DNA of 43,198 bases from Bacillota bacterium (GTDB lineage Bacteria; Bacillota; Clostridia; Clostridiales; Caloramatoraceae), in contig JAEWEN010000077.1 in assembly GCA_023389275.1 (NCBI GenBank), positions 1 to 43,198 of the forward strand, written 5' to 3'. Of the stretch, positions 25,663-33,065 are shown piece after piece. How positions within the stretch are numbered: the stretch's first letter is position 1; each line of letters begins with the position of its first letter. The notes under the pieces were generated by a model, which was not told where the DNA came from, did no database searches, and saw only the letters and a program-made list of their open reading frames with translations. The position numbers were made by a program, and so were the translations under genes.

Positions 25663-26391
25663 TTGAAAAATTTACAAAGTAGCAATCCGATTTTGAAATT
25701 TGCAAGAAAAATAGATGGAACAGGTCTTGCTACATTTAATGGTATTTTAAATAAAATAATGTTTTTGATTTTTTTAACTATACTTGGTGCATCATTTACA
25801 TGGATTAAATATATTAACTTTTCAAATGATGTATCATTTTTTATGTGGCTAGGTTTAATAGGAGGCTTTATTTTTGCTTTGTTAACTTCATTTATTCCTA
25901 GTATTGCACCTTTTACTGTTTCCTTGTACGCTTTGTTTGAAGGACTATTTTTAGGTGGAATATCTGCTAAGTTTTCATATGTTTATAATGGAATAGTAAT
26001 TCAAGCAGTACTAATAACACTATCTATATTAATAGGAATGTTAATTTTGTATAAATCTAAAATTATAAAAGCAACAGGAAGATTTAAAAAAGGAGTATTT
26101 GCAGCTACATTTGGAATTGGTATAGTTTATTTATTAAATTTAATATTATCTTTATTTGGAATTAATCTACCTTTTCTTCACACATCTACTCCAATAGGAA
26201 TAGGAGTAAGTATATTTATAATTATCATTGCAGCTTTAAATTTTATAATAGATTTTGATTATCTTAATTCAATAGTATATAATGGAGCATCTAAAAAAAT
26301 AGAGTGGATAGGTGCATTTGGAATTATAACTACATTAATATGGATGTACATACAAGTTATTAGACTTTTATATATTTTAAAAGAAGATTAA
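25663..26391 (+). CDS. Bax-inhibitor-1/YccA-like membrane protein
   Basis: A 242-residue protein with about seven hydrophobic helices, close to the bacterial Bax1-I (YccA-like) branch: the N-terminus SSNPILKFARKIDGTGLATFNGILNK, then TM helices up to about 235. The conserved NFIIDFDYL in the last third carries the acidic residues that the family uses as a pH-sensing pair. Homologues form calcium-leak channels or interact with membrane proteases; here the role is open. The start is TTG at 25663 with AAGGAGTTGAT upstream. It has its own position between the rnpB terminator and a shared convergent terminator. Confidence 0.83.
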   Translation: MKNLQSSNPILKFARKIDGTGLATFNGILNKIMFLIFLTILGASFTWIKYINFSNDVSFFMWLGLIGGFIFALLTSFIPSIAPFTVSLYALFEGLFLGGISAKFSYVYNGIVIQAVLITLSILIGMLILYKSKIIKATGRFKKGVFAATFGIGIVYLLNLILSLFGINLPFLHTSTPIGIGVSIFIIIIAALNFIIDFDYLNSIVYNGASKKIEWIGAFGIITTLIWMYIQVIRLLYILKED

Positions 26392-26425
26392 AAGAGTCAA
26401 TGCTAAATTTAGCATTGACTCTTTT
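26390..26425. terminator. Bidirectional terminator overlapping both convergent stop codons
   Basis: The 17-bp perfect stem 26390-26406 with 26409-26425 (AAAAGAGTCAATGCTAA and complement) has A/T runs at both ends. Its left edge includes the TAA of the Bax-like gene (26389-26391), and its right arm begins with the reverse-strand TAA of the MATE gene (26409-26411). Confidence 0.88.
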
Positions 26426-27731
26426 TAAGCTTTATACTATTTGATTTAAAATATTTTTTAATTAATATAAAAGATAAAGCAAGACATATTACCTCTGATA
26501 CAAAAGAAGATATCCATGTTCCAGTATCACCAAATAAGTATGTCATAAATACAGATGAAATTGCTATTACAAAAAGACCTCTAGAAAGAGAAATTATCAT
26601 TGAATATTTAGGTTTTTCAATAGCTACATAAAAGCTAGATATAAGTATATTTATACCTAGTATTAAAAATGAAATAGAGAATATTTTAAATGCATTAACT
26701 GAGTAAAGATAAAGTGTAGACTCTAAAGGAGAGATAAATGCAGCTACTATATATTTAGCAAGGGATATACTAATTAAAAATATAAAAATAGAAACAAAAA
26801 TTATTGTTTTTAATGATAAAGTAAATAAATAATTTACACTTTTATTATCATTTTTTCCGTAATAAAAACTTACAAGTGGTTGCATTCCTTGACATATACC
26901 AATCATTGTCATTATAACTATTGTATTAACATAGGAAATAACTGTATAAGTAACAACTCCTTGTTCCCCTAATGTTGATAATAATATTTGGTTAAATAAA
27001 AAAACTATTATACCAGCAGAAAACTCAGTTATACAGTCAGGTACCCCTATAATAGAAATTCTCTTAATAATGCTTAGGTTAAATTTAAATGCTGTAAATT
27101 TTAAAGTAGATTTTTTTCCTGTAAAATGAACTAAAAATATTATTATAGAAAGCATTTGAGATATTCCAGTAGCATAAGCGGCTCCTTTAATTCCATAGTC
27201 AAGCTTTATAACAAATATATAGTCAAGTATTATGTTTATTATAGCTGCTATAATAACTCCTATAGTTGCAAGGTTTGGAGATCCATCTGTTTTTACTAAC
27301 ACTTCTAGAGAATATGAGACTATAAAAAATATACTAAACCATATAATGATTCCTAAGTAATCTTTAACATACTCTATAGTTACATCAGTAGCTCCTAAAA
27401 ATCTTGCAAGAGAATCTAAATTTATTAGTGATAAAAACATTATTCCAAGAGAAATAAATATAAGAAGCATTATATTCATTGAAAATAGTTTAGAAGCTTC
27501 TTGCTTATCACCTTGACCAAGCTTTATAGCAACAAGAGTAGATGTACCTGTTGTAAGTAAAAGAGAAATAGCAAATATAAAATTTATAAAAGGCATTGAT
27601 ATATTTACTGCTGCAAGTGCTGTAGGCCCTACACCTCTTCCTACGAATATTCCATCTACCATGGTATATATGGAAAAAACCCACATTGCCATAACAGAGG
27701 GAATAACATAGTTAAAAAATTTTTTTGTCAT
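26409..27731 (-). CDS. MATE-family multidrug/sodium efflux transporter
   Basis: A 440-residue integral membrane protein with about twelve transmembrane helices. The pattern VFSIYTMVDGIFVGRGVGPTALAA...NISMPF is the MATE signature (MatE, NorM/DinF/MepA group), repeated in the second half. It would export cationic drugs or dyes using a sodium or proton gradient. The reverse ATG at 27731 is chosen because GAGGTGATATT precedes it; an upstream TTG/ATG extension would run through the promoter. It is divergent from a MerR/BmrR-like regulator, with a MerR-type operator in its promoter, so it is likely the induced target. Confidence 0.93.
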   Translation of the reverse strand: MTKKFFNYVIPSVMAMWVFSIYTMVDGIFVGRGVGPTALAAVNISMPFINFIFAISLLLTTGTSTLVAIKLGQGDKQEASKLFSMNIMLLIFISLGIMFLSLINLDSLARFLGATDVTIEYVKDYLGIIIWFSIFFIVSYSLEVLVKTDGSPNLATIGVIIAAIINIILDYIFVIKLDYGIKGAAYATGISQMLSIIIFLVHFTGKKSTLKFTAFKFNLSIIKRISIIGVPDCITEFSAGIIVFLFNQILLSTLGEQGVVTYTVISYVNTIVIMTMIGICQGMQPLVSFYYGKNDNKSVNYLFTLSLKTIIFVSIFIFLISISLAKYIVAAFISPLESTLYLYSVNAFKIFSISFLILGINILISSFYVAIEKPKYSMIISLSRGLFVIAISSVFMTYLFGDTGTWISSFVSEVICLALSFILIKKYFKSNSIKLKKSQC

Positions 27732-27743
27732 AATATCACCTCT

Positions 27744-27771
27744 TTGATAAAAGTATAAACCTTGGTATAAT
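27744..27771 (+). promoter_or_regulatory. Promoter of the MerR-family gene
   Basis: -35 TTGATA (27744-27749), a 16-nt spacer and a perfect -10 TATAAT (27766-27771) read toward the regulator. It overlaps the MATE promoter and operator, so the regulator bound there would also affect its own transcription. Confidence 0.65.
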
Positions 27772-27782
27772 ACTAAGGTCAA
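27752..27782 (-). promoter_or_regulatory. MATE promoter with MerR-type operator in a 19-bp spacer
   Basis: On the minus strand, -35 TTGACC (27777-27782) and -10 TATACT (27752-27757) are 19 bp apart, the over-long spacer typical of MerR-controlled promoters. The spacer region contains the dyad ACCTTAGTA-TTA-TACCAAGGT (27759-27779), 8 of 9 positions symmetrical. In this family the activated regulator untwists the DNA to bring the two boxes into register. Confidence 0.8.
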
Positions 27783-27816
27783 GGAATTTGTTTAAAATAA
27801 ATTTTAGGAGATTATT

Positions 27817-28632
27817 ATGAAAGAATATTACAAAATAGGTGAAATATCTAATTTATATAATATTGGTAATGATTCTTTAAGATATTATGAAAAACTAGGA
27901 ATACTAAGCCCTAAAAGAGATAAAAATGGATATAGGGTATATAGTTTAAGAGATATATGGAAGCTAAATGTTATAAAAGATTTAAGAAAGCTAAATTTTT
28001 CTATGAAAAAAATAAAAAGTTATTTAGATGATAGAGATTTAAATACAACTAAAGGATTATTAGAAGAAGAAACAATATTAATAGAAGAAAAAATAGAAAA
28101 TTTATTAAAAGATAAGGAAAATATAAGAAAAAGAATAGAAACATTAAATGAAGGTATAATTAATCAAAACATAGACTCAATAGGTGTTAAACATATAAAA
28201 ATTAGAAAAACTTTACTTATAGAAGAAAATGTTTCAAAAGATGAGGAAATAGACTTTTTACTTAAAAAATTAAATAAAAACCATGAAGATAAACTATATT
28301 TAGTTGGTAATAACAGTATAGGGTCAATTATTTCTCTTGAAAATGCAGAAAATAAAATGTATAACACATATAGTTCTGTTTTTATAGAACTTGACGAAGA
28401 TGATAAGGAATATGATTTTTTGATTCCAGAAGGAGAATATGTATATGTAAGGTATAGAGGAGACTATAGCAAAAATAAAATATTTATACCGAAAATACTT
28501 GATTTCGTAAAAGAAAAAGGATATAGTTTAGATTCGAATATTATAGAAATATGTAAAATAGATATACATGAAACAAGTATTAGGGAAGAGTTTTTAACAG
28601 AATTACAAGTAAAAGTGAAAAAGGAGGGATAA
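27817..28632 (+). CDS. MerR-family regulator, BmrR-like
   Basis: A 271-residue regulator. The MerR winged HTH (about 4-72) has YYKIGEISNLYNIGNDSLRYYEKLGIL and GYRVYS. A coiled-coil dimerisation helix follows (about 75-115). The C-terminal part (about 125-268) looks like a GyrI/BmrR effector-binding domain (IPEGEYVYVRYRGDY), which binds hydrophobic cationic drugs in BmrR. It is divergent from the MATE gene and its operator lies in the shared 85-nt intergenic region. The ATG has a TAGGAG site. A helicase gene starts 1 nt after its stop codon. Confidence 0.9.
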   Translation: MKEYYKIGEISNLYNIGNDSLRYYEKLGILSPKRDKNGYRVYSLRDIWKLNVIKDLRKLNFSMKKIKSYLDDRDLNTTKGLLEEETILIEEKIENLLKDKENIRKRIETLNEGIINQNIDSIGVKHIKIRKTLLIEENVSKDEEIDFLLKKLNKNHEDKLYLVGNNSIGSIISLENAENKMYNTYSSVFIELDEDDKEYDFLIPEGEYVYVRYRGDYSKNKIFIPKILDFVKEKGYSLDSNIIEICKIDIHETSIREEFLTELQVKVKKEG

Positions 28633-28633
28633 A

Positions 28634-30727
28634 ATGGGGGATAGCAGCCTACTAGGCTATTTATCAAATAATTTTAATATAAAGTATACTAAAGAGCAAG
28701 AAAAGGCTGTTGTACATAAAGAAGGTAACTTACTTCTTTTAGCAGCTCCTGGAAGTGGTAAAACCACTGTAGTAGTAGGGAGAATAGGTAACCTTATACA
28801 TAATAATGTAAATCCTGAAAGTATATTAGCACTTACTTTTTCAAAAGCTTCAGCTATAGATATGGATAAAAGGTATACTAATCTATTTGGAAGTATGAAT
28901 ATGGGAAAGCCTAGGTTTTCTACTATACATAGTTTTGCAAATACAATACTTAATGAATATGCTGTTAAAAATAATATAGGTTTTACATTTATAGACGAGG
29001 AAAAAGGAAGTTTAAATAAGCATAAATTAATAAAACAATGTTGCTTTAATTTAAATAAAGAATATGTTCAAGAAGATAAACTAGAGGACATTATTAAAAA
29101 TATAGGTTATGTTAAAAACATGATGCTATCTGAAAAAGAAATTAAAAACTTAAAAACAGGTATTAAAGATTTTTATAATATATACATAGCATATGAAAGT
29201 ATTAAAAAAGAAAATAAATATATAGACTATGATGATATGCTAACATATGCTTTTAATATACTTAAAAAGGATAAGACAATACTTAAAAAGTATAGAGAAA
29301 GATATAAGTATATTATTTGTGATGAAGCACAAGATACATCAAGAATACAACACGGCATAATATGGCTTTTAGCTAAAGGTAAAAACAATGTATTTTTTGT
29401 AGCTGATGATGATCAAAGTATATATGGATTTAGAGGAAGTTATCCTAGTATGTTAAAAAAGTTTGGCAGCATTTATGAAAAATCTAGTATTTTATATATG
29501 GAGAGAAACTTTAGAAGTAGTGAAAAAATAGTAACACTTACAAATAAGTTTATTAAGGCTAATAAAGAAAGATATGATAAAAATATATATACTAAAAATC
29601 CTTTAGGTGAAGATGTTAAAGTACAAACATTTGAAAAGGAAGAAGAAAGTTTAGATTATATTATAAATAATATAAGTGAAAATAAAAATGATTCTATAGG
29701 GATTCTTTATAGAAATAACATATCAGCAATTCCATTAGTTAATAAACTAGTGAATTTTAATATGCCATTTTATATTAGAGATAATAAAATGGGATTTTTT
29801 AAACACTGGATTTTAAGTGATATTAAATATTTTTTTAATTTATCAAACAATGAAAATGATATAGAAGCTTTAGAAAAAATATATTTTAAAACAAATAGTT
29901 ATATATCAAAAAATATGATAGAGTATTTAAAAAAAAATTATAATAAAGATGAATCGGTTTTTACAATACTTTTAAGATATCCTTTAATAGAAGATTACAA
30001 TAGAAGGTCTATTATAAATTTTATGAATTCAATAAAAAGCTTGAAAAACAAAAAGCTTTATATTGCTTTAGATTATATTGAAAACGAAATGATGTATTTA
30101 GACTACTTAAATAAATCTTATTCTAAAGAAGATAGTTATAAAAATTTAAATGAGATATTTGACATTTTAAAAACTTTATCAAGAGACTTAGAAAGTATAC
30201 AAGAACTTTTTCAAACTATAGAGTATATTAAAAGTAAAATAGCAGAATCTTCTTTTAATAAAAATAAATCTAATATAACTTTATCTACAATACATTCATC
30301 AAAAGGATTAGAATATGACAAGGTTTATATAATAGATGCTATAGAAGGTATAATACCAAGCTATGAAAGTATAGAAGAAGAAAAAAAGGGAAACTCAAAA
30401 CTTATGGAAGAGGAAAGAAGATTATTTTATGTAGCTATGACTAGAGCAAAAAACTTTTTAGCTATAGTTAGCACAAAGGAAAAAAATGATAAAAGACTTT
30501 CAAAGTCTAGATTTATATTAGAAGTAAATAATATTTTAAATCCTTCTGAGAAAAATACCGTAGATTATGGTATAAAAATAGGAGATAATGTTATACATAA
30601 AGCTTTTGGAAGTGGAGTTGTTCTTAATATAGAAGATGATTCTATTGAAATAAATTTTTCGAAATTAGGAATTAAAAAGCTTCTTTTAAGTGTGTGTATT
30701 AATGGAGGAATATTAAGTTTAAAGTAA
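28634..30727 (+). CDS. UvrD/PcrA-like superfamily 1 DNA helicase
   Basis: A 697-residue UvrD-type helicase with motif I AAPGSGKTT (37-45), motif II CDEAQD, motif III DDDQSIYGFRGS, motif IV ERNFRSSEKI, motif V STIHSSKGLEYDKVYI and motif VI EERRLFYVAMTRAK. The C-terminus (GDNVIHKAFGSGVV) resembles the PcrA tail that contacts RNA polymerase. It is a little shorter than PcrA (about 740). It may be PcrA itself or a paralogue; other loci cannot be seen. It starts 1 nt after the MerR-like gene with GGAGGG inside that gene, so the two share a transcript. Confidence 0.93.
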   Translation: MGDSSLLGYLSNNFNIKYTKEQEKAVVHKEGNLLLLAAPGSGKTTVVVGRIGNLIHNNVNPESILALTFSKASAIDMDKRYTNLFGSMNMGKPRFSTIHSFANTILNEYAVKNNIGFTFIDEEKGSLNKHKLIKQCCFNLNKEYVQEDKLEDIIKNIGYVKNMMLSEKEIKNLKTGIKDFYNIYIAYESIKKENKYIDYDDMLTYAFNILKKDKTILKKYRERYKYIICDEAQDTSRIQHGIIWLLAKGKNNVFFVADDDQSIYGFRGSYPSMLKKFGSIYEKSSILYMERNFRSSEKIVTLTNKFIKANKERYDKNIYTKNPLGEDVKVQTFEKEEESLDYIINNISENKNDSIGILYRNNISAIPLVNKLVNFNMPFYIRDNKMGFFKHWILSDIKYFFNLSNNENDIEALEKIYFKTNSYISKNMIEYLKKNYNKDESVFTILLRYPLIEDYNRRSIINFMNSIKSLKNKKLYIALDYIENEMMYLDYLNKSYSKEDSYKNLNEIFDILKTLSRDLESIQELFQTIEYIKSKIAESSFNKNKSNITLSTIHSSKGLEYDKVYIIDAIEGIIPSYESIEEEKKGNSKLMEEERRLFYVAMTRAKNFLAIVSTKEKNDKRLSKSRFILEVNNILNPSEKNTVDYGIKIGDNVIHKAFGSGVVLNIEDDSIEINFSKLGIKKLLLSVCINGGILSLK

Positions 30728-30758
30728 AAAGTTATTTAAGCTAGAAGGAGAGATCAAA

Positions 30759-31400
30759 ATGAACCTTTTAAAAAAAATAAGTGCTATTATAATGATAATA
30801 TTTGTTTTTACACTAGTTTCCTGTAATAAATCCAGTGAGGAAAATAAAGCTACCGGTGATAATGCTCAAGTTAAAAGTGGGTATAGTATACTAGAGAAAA
30901 AGGATATGTCAGCTGGTGATATAAAAATGTATAGTTATATTATAAATGTTAGTGAAAACTCTACTAAAAAGGATGTAGAGAAAATGTGTAGTGAAGTAGT
31001 AGATAAGGCGAAAAGTGAAAATAAGTTTAATGCTATACAGATATTAGTTTATGATGGAGAGTATATATCAAGTGGAGATTTTATGCCACCTTTAGGAAAG
31101 TATATATTAGCTCCTGAAGGAGACTTTTCAAAAGCTGCAAGTATAAGTGCTGGAGATTATGAAAAAATGGAGGTTTCTAATCAACTAAATAGTGTTGATT
31201 GGAAGCTTAGACCTAATAAAGATGAAAGAGATATAATAGGAATGTATAGTGAAATATTTAAACAAGAGTCAGAAAAAAATATAGACGGTATTATAAAAGA
31301 AGAAGATATTAGAAAAAAAACAGCTGAAGTATTAAATATAGAAGTTGAAAAAGTAAATAATGCTTTAAAAAATGTGAATAATTGGATATGGCAAAAATAA
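30759..31400 (+). CDS. Predicted lipoprotein of unknown function
   Basis: A 213-residue protein with a type II signal peptide: a basic start MNLLKKIS, a hydrophobic stretch and the lipobox LVSC (lipidated Cys22). A Ser/Asn/Lys linker follows. The mature part (about 40-213) has a region ILEKKDMSAGDIKMYSYIIN that weakly resembles DUF4875-type proteins, and a C-terminal helical half with NSVDWKLRPNKDERDI. I do not recognise a function. It follows the helicase by 31 nt with an AAGGAGAG site and ends at a terminator before another lipoprotein gene. Confidence 0.75.
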   Translation: MNLLKKISAIIMIIFVFTLVSCNKSSEENKATGDNAQVKSGYSILEKKDMSAGDIKMYSYIINVSENSTKKDVEKMCSEVVDKAKSENKFNAIQILVYDGEYISSGDFMPPLGKYILAPEGDFSKAASISAGDYEKMEVSNQLNSVDWKLRPNKDERDIIGMYSEIFKQESEKNIDGIIKEEDIRKKTAEVLNIEVEKVNNALKNVNNWIWQK

Positions 31401-31419
31401 AATATAATAAAGCATGTAT

Positions 31420-31446
31420 AAAAAGAAGGTTATAAACCTTCTTTTT
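31420..31446 (+). terminator. Rho-independent terminator after the unknown lipoprotein
   Basis: AAAAAGAAGGTT (31420-31431), the loop ATA and AACCTTCTTTTT (31435-31446) form a 12-bp stem ending in Ts. It lies 20 nt before the deacetylase start. Confidence 0.8.
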
Positions 31447-31466
31447 AAGTTTAAGGAGGGGGAAGA

Positions 31467-32276
31467 TTGAGGGGCTTTAAAAAACTTATAGGGTATTTTT
31501 TAGTAATATGTATAATGATTTCTTTAGTTTCTTGTGGCTTTAAAAATAAAGAAGTAGAAACATTTAATAATGAAACTGATAAAATAGATTATATAGCTGA
31601 TGAAAACAAGAAAGTAGCTTTTTTAACATTTGATGATGGACCAAGTAAAAATACAGAGAGGATTTTAGAAATATTAAAAGAAGAAAATGTTAAGGCAACT
31701 TTTTTTGTAAATGGACGAAAATCTGACTTTGCTAAAAAAATGTATATTAGAATGGTTGAAGAGGGACATGTAATAGGAAATCACACTTACTCCCACGAAT
31801 ATAAGAAAATATACGAATCTGAAAAAAGTTTTATGGAAGATGTTGAAATGCTGAATAGATACATATATGAAGTTACAGGATATAATACAGATGTGTTTAG
31901 GTTTCCAGGAGGATCTAATAATATAATAAATAGAAAGTATTCTAATAGTAGTAAAAATGAATTTATGGAAAAGTTAACTAAGAAGATTAATGATAGTGGT
32001 TATAGCTATTTTGATTGGACAGTAGATTCTAAAGATGCTACAAAGTCTACAGAAAAAGTAGAAGTTATTGTATCTTCTACTTTATCAGAAGCTTTAAATC
32101 AAAAGTATCCAGTTATTTTATTTCATGATGCTCCGGCAAAAACTACAACAGTTGAAGCGTTGAAAACAATTATAGAGTCACTTAAAAGTAATGGATATAA
32201 AATAGAAACTTTAAGCAAAGATAGCCCTATTAAACCACAGTTTTTAAAAATAAAAAAGGAAGAAATATTAAAATAG
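31467..32276 (+). CDS. Polysaccharide deacetylase lipoprotein (NodB domain)
   Basis: A 269-residue carbohydrate esterase family 4 protein anchored by a lipobox LVSC (Cys23). NodB motifs are complete: motif 1 TFDDGPS (D56, D57), motif 2 HTYSH (H106, H110), motif 3 FRFPGG, motif 4 DWTVDSKDA and motif 5 ILFHDAP. The likely substrate is peptidoglycan GlcNAc or another cell-surface glycan. The start is TTG at 31467 behind GGAGGGGG. It follows a terminator and is followed 17 nt later by the RNase HI gene. Confidence 0.92.
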   Translation: MRGFKKLIGYFLVICIMISLVSCGFKNKEVETFNNETDKIDYIADENKKVAFLTFDDGPSKNTERILEILKEENVKATFFVNGRKSDFAKKMYIRMVEEGHVIGNHTYSHEYKKIYESEKSFMEDVEMLNRYIYEVTGYNTDVFRFPGGSNNIINRKYSNSSKNEFMEKLTKKINDSGYSYFDWTVDSKDATKSTEKVEVIVSSTLSEALNQKYPVILFHDAPAKTTTVEALKTIIESLKSNGYKIETLSKDSPIKPQFLKIKKEEILK

Positions 32277-32293
32277 ACGAAAGGAAATAACAA

Positions 32294-32902
32294 ATGGCTA
32301 AGTTTTATGGAGTTAGAAAAGGAAGAGATATAGGTGTATTTAGTACTTGGGCGGAGTGTCAAAAAAGTATAAGTGGATACTCTGGAGCAGAGTATAAAAG
32401 CTTTAAAACAATTGATGAAGCAAAAGATTATGTTTATAAAATAGAAGAAGTAAAAGAAGAATTATGGGAAGATTACATAGTAGCTTATGTAGATGGAAGT
32501 TATGAAGATTCTGTTAAAAAGTATGGATCAGGTGTTGTTATTTTAAAAGATGATAATATAATTTTAAAAGAAAGTTTCGGTGGTGATGATAAAGAATTAG
32601 TAAGTATGAGAAATGTTGCAGGTGAAATAAAAGCTGCTGAATTTGCTATGAATTATTGCATAGAAAACAACTATAAAAATCTTGTTATATATTACGATTA
32701 TGCAGGTATAGAATGTTGGTGTACTGGTGTGTGGTCAGCGGGAAAAATAGGTACAAAAATGTATAAAAATACATTTGAAAATTTAAAAGAAAAAGGTCTT
32801 AAAGTACGATTTCAAAAGGTTAAAGCTCATAGTGGAAATTTATATAATGATATGGCAGATGAACTTGCTAAAAAAGGAATATTAATGAAAAATTTACATT
32901 AA
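32294..32902 (+). CDS. Ribonuclease HI with N-terminal hybrid-binding domain
   Basis: A 202-residue RNase H1 of the eukaryote-like layout. An N-terminal HBD/viroplasmin domain (3-48, KFYGVRKGRDIGVFSTWAEC) binds RNA-DNA hybrids. The catalytic domain (about 60-197) has D67 in YVDGS, E111 in AGEIKAAE, D135 in YYDY, His179 in VKAHSG and D189 in MADELA, all four acidic residues and the helper His. It removes RNA from RNA-DNA hybrids. The ATG has an AAAGGAAA site, 17 nt after the deacetylase. Confidence 0.93.
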   Translation: MAKFYGVRKGRDIGVFSTWAECQKSISGYSGAEYKSFKTIDEAKDYVYKIEEVKEELWEDYIVAYVDGSYEDSVKKYGSGVVILKDDNIILKESFGGDDKELVSMRNVAGEIKAAEFAMNYCIENNYKNLVIYYDYAGIECWCTGVWSAGKIGTKMYKNTFENLKEKGLKVRFQKVKAHSGNLYNDMADELAKKGILMKNLH

Positions 32903-32986
32903 TATATAGAATCTATTTTATATAAGTCCTTTATTTGAAATAGCTGTAAGAGTGTTATGGAATTCTAACGAATAATATGATATTAT

Positions 32987-33001
32987 TAATAATGATTATT
33001 G
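32987..33001. promoter_or_regulatory. Possible Fur-box-like dyad upstream of PFOR
   Basis: TAATAATGATTATTG matches 11 of the 14 defined positions of the 7-1-7 Fur/PerR-type pattern. It lies 65 nt before the PFOR start. The region is so AT-rich that a chance match is quite possible. Confidence 0.25.
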
Positions 33002-33065
33002 GTGCAATGAAAATTGTATTATTTAAATGACTTCTGTTATTTCTAAGAAGAAAGAAGGTAATAAA

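Noticed and set aside
27732..27782. Longer N-terminus for the MATE protein (start at 27782)
   Set aside because: It would run through the -10/-35 boxes and operator, and the good ribosome binding site is directly before the ATG at 27731.
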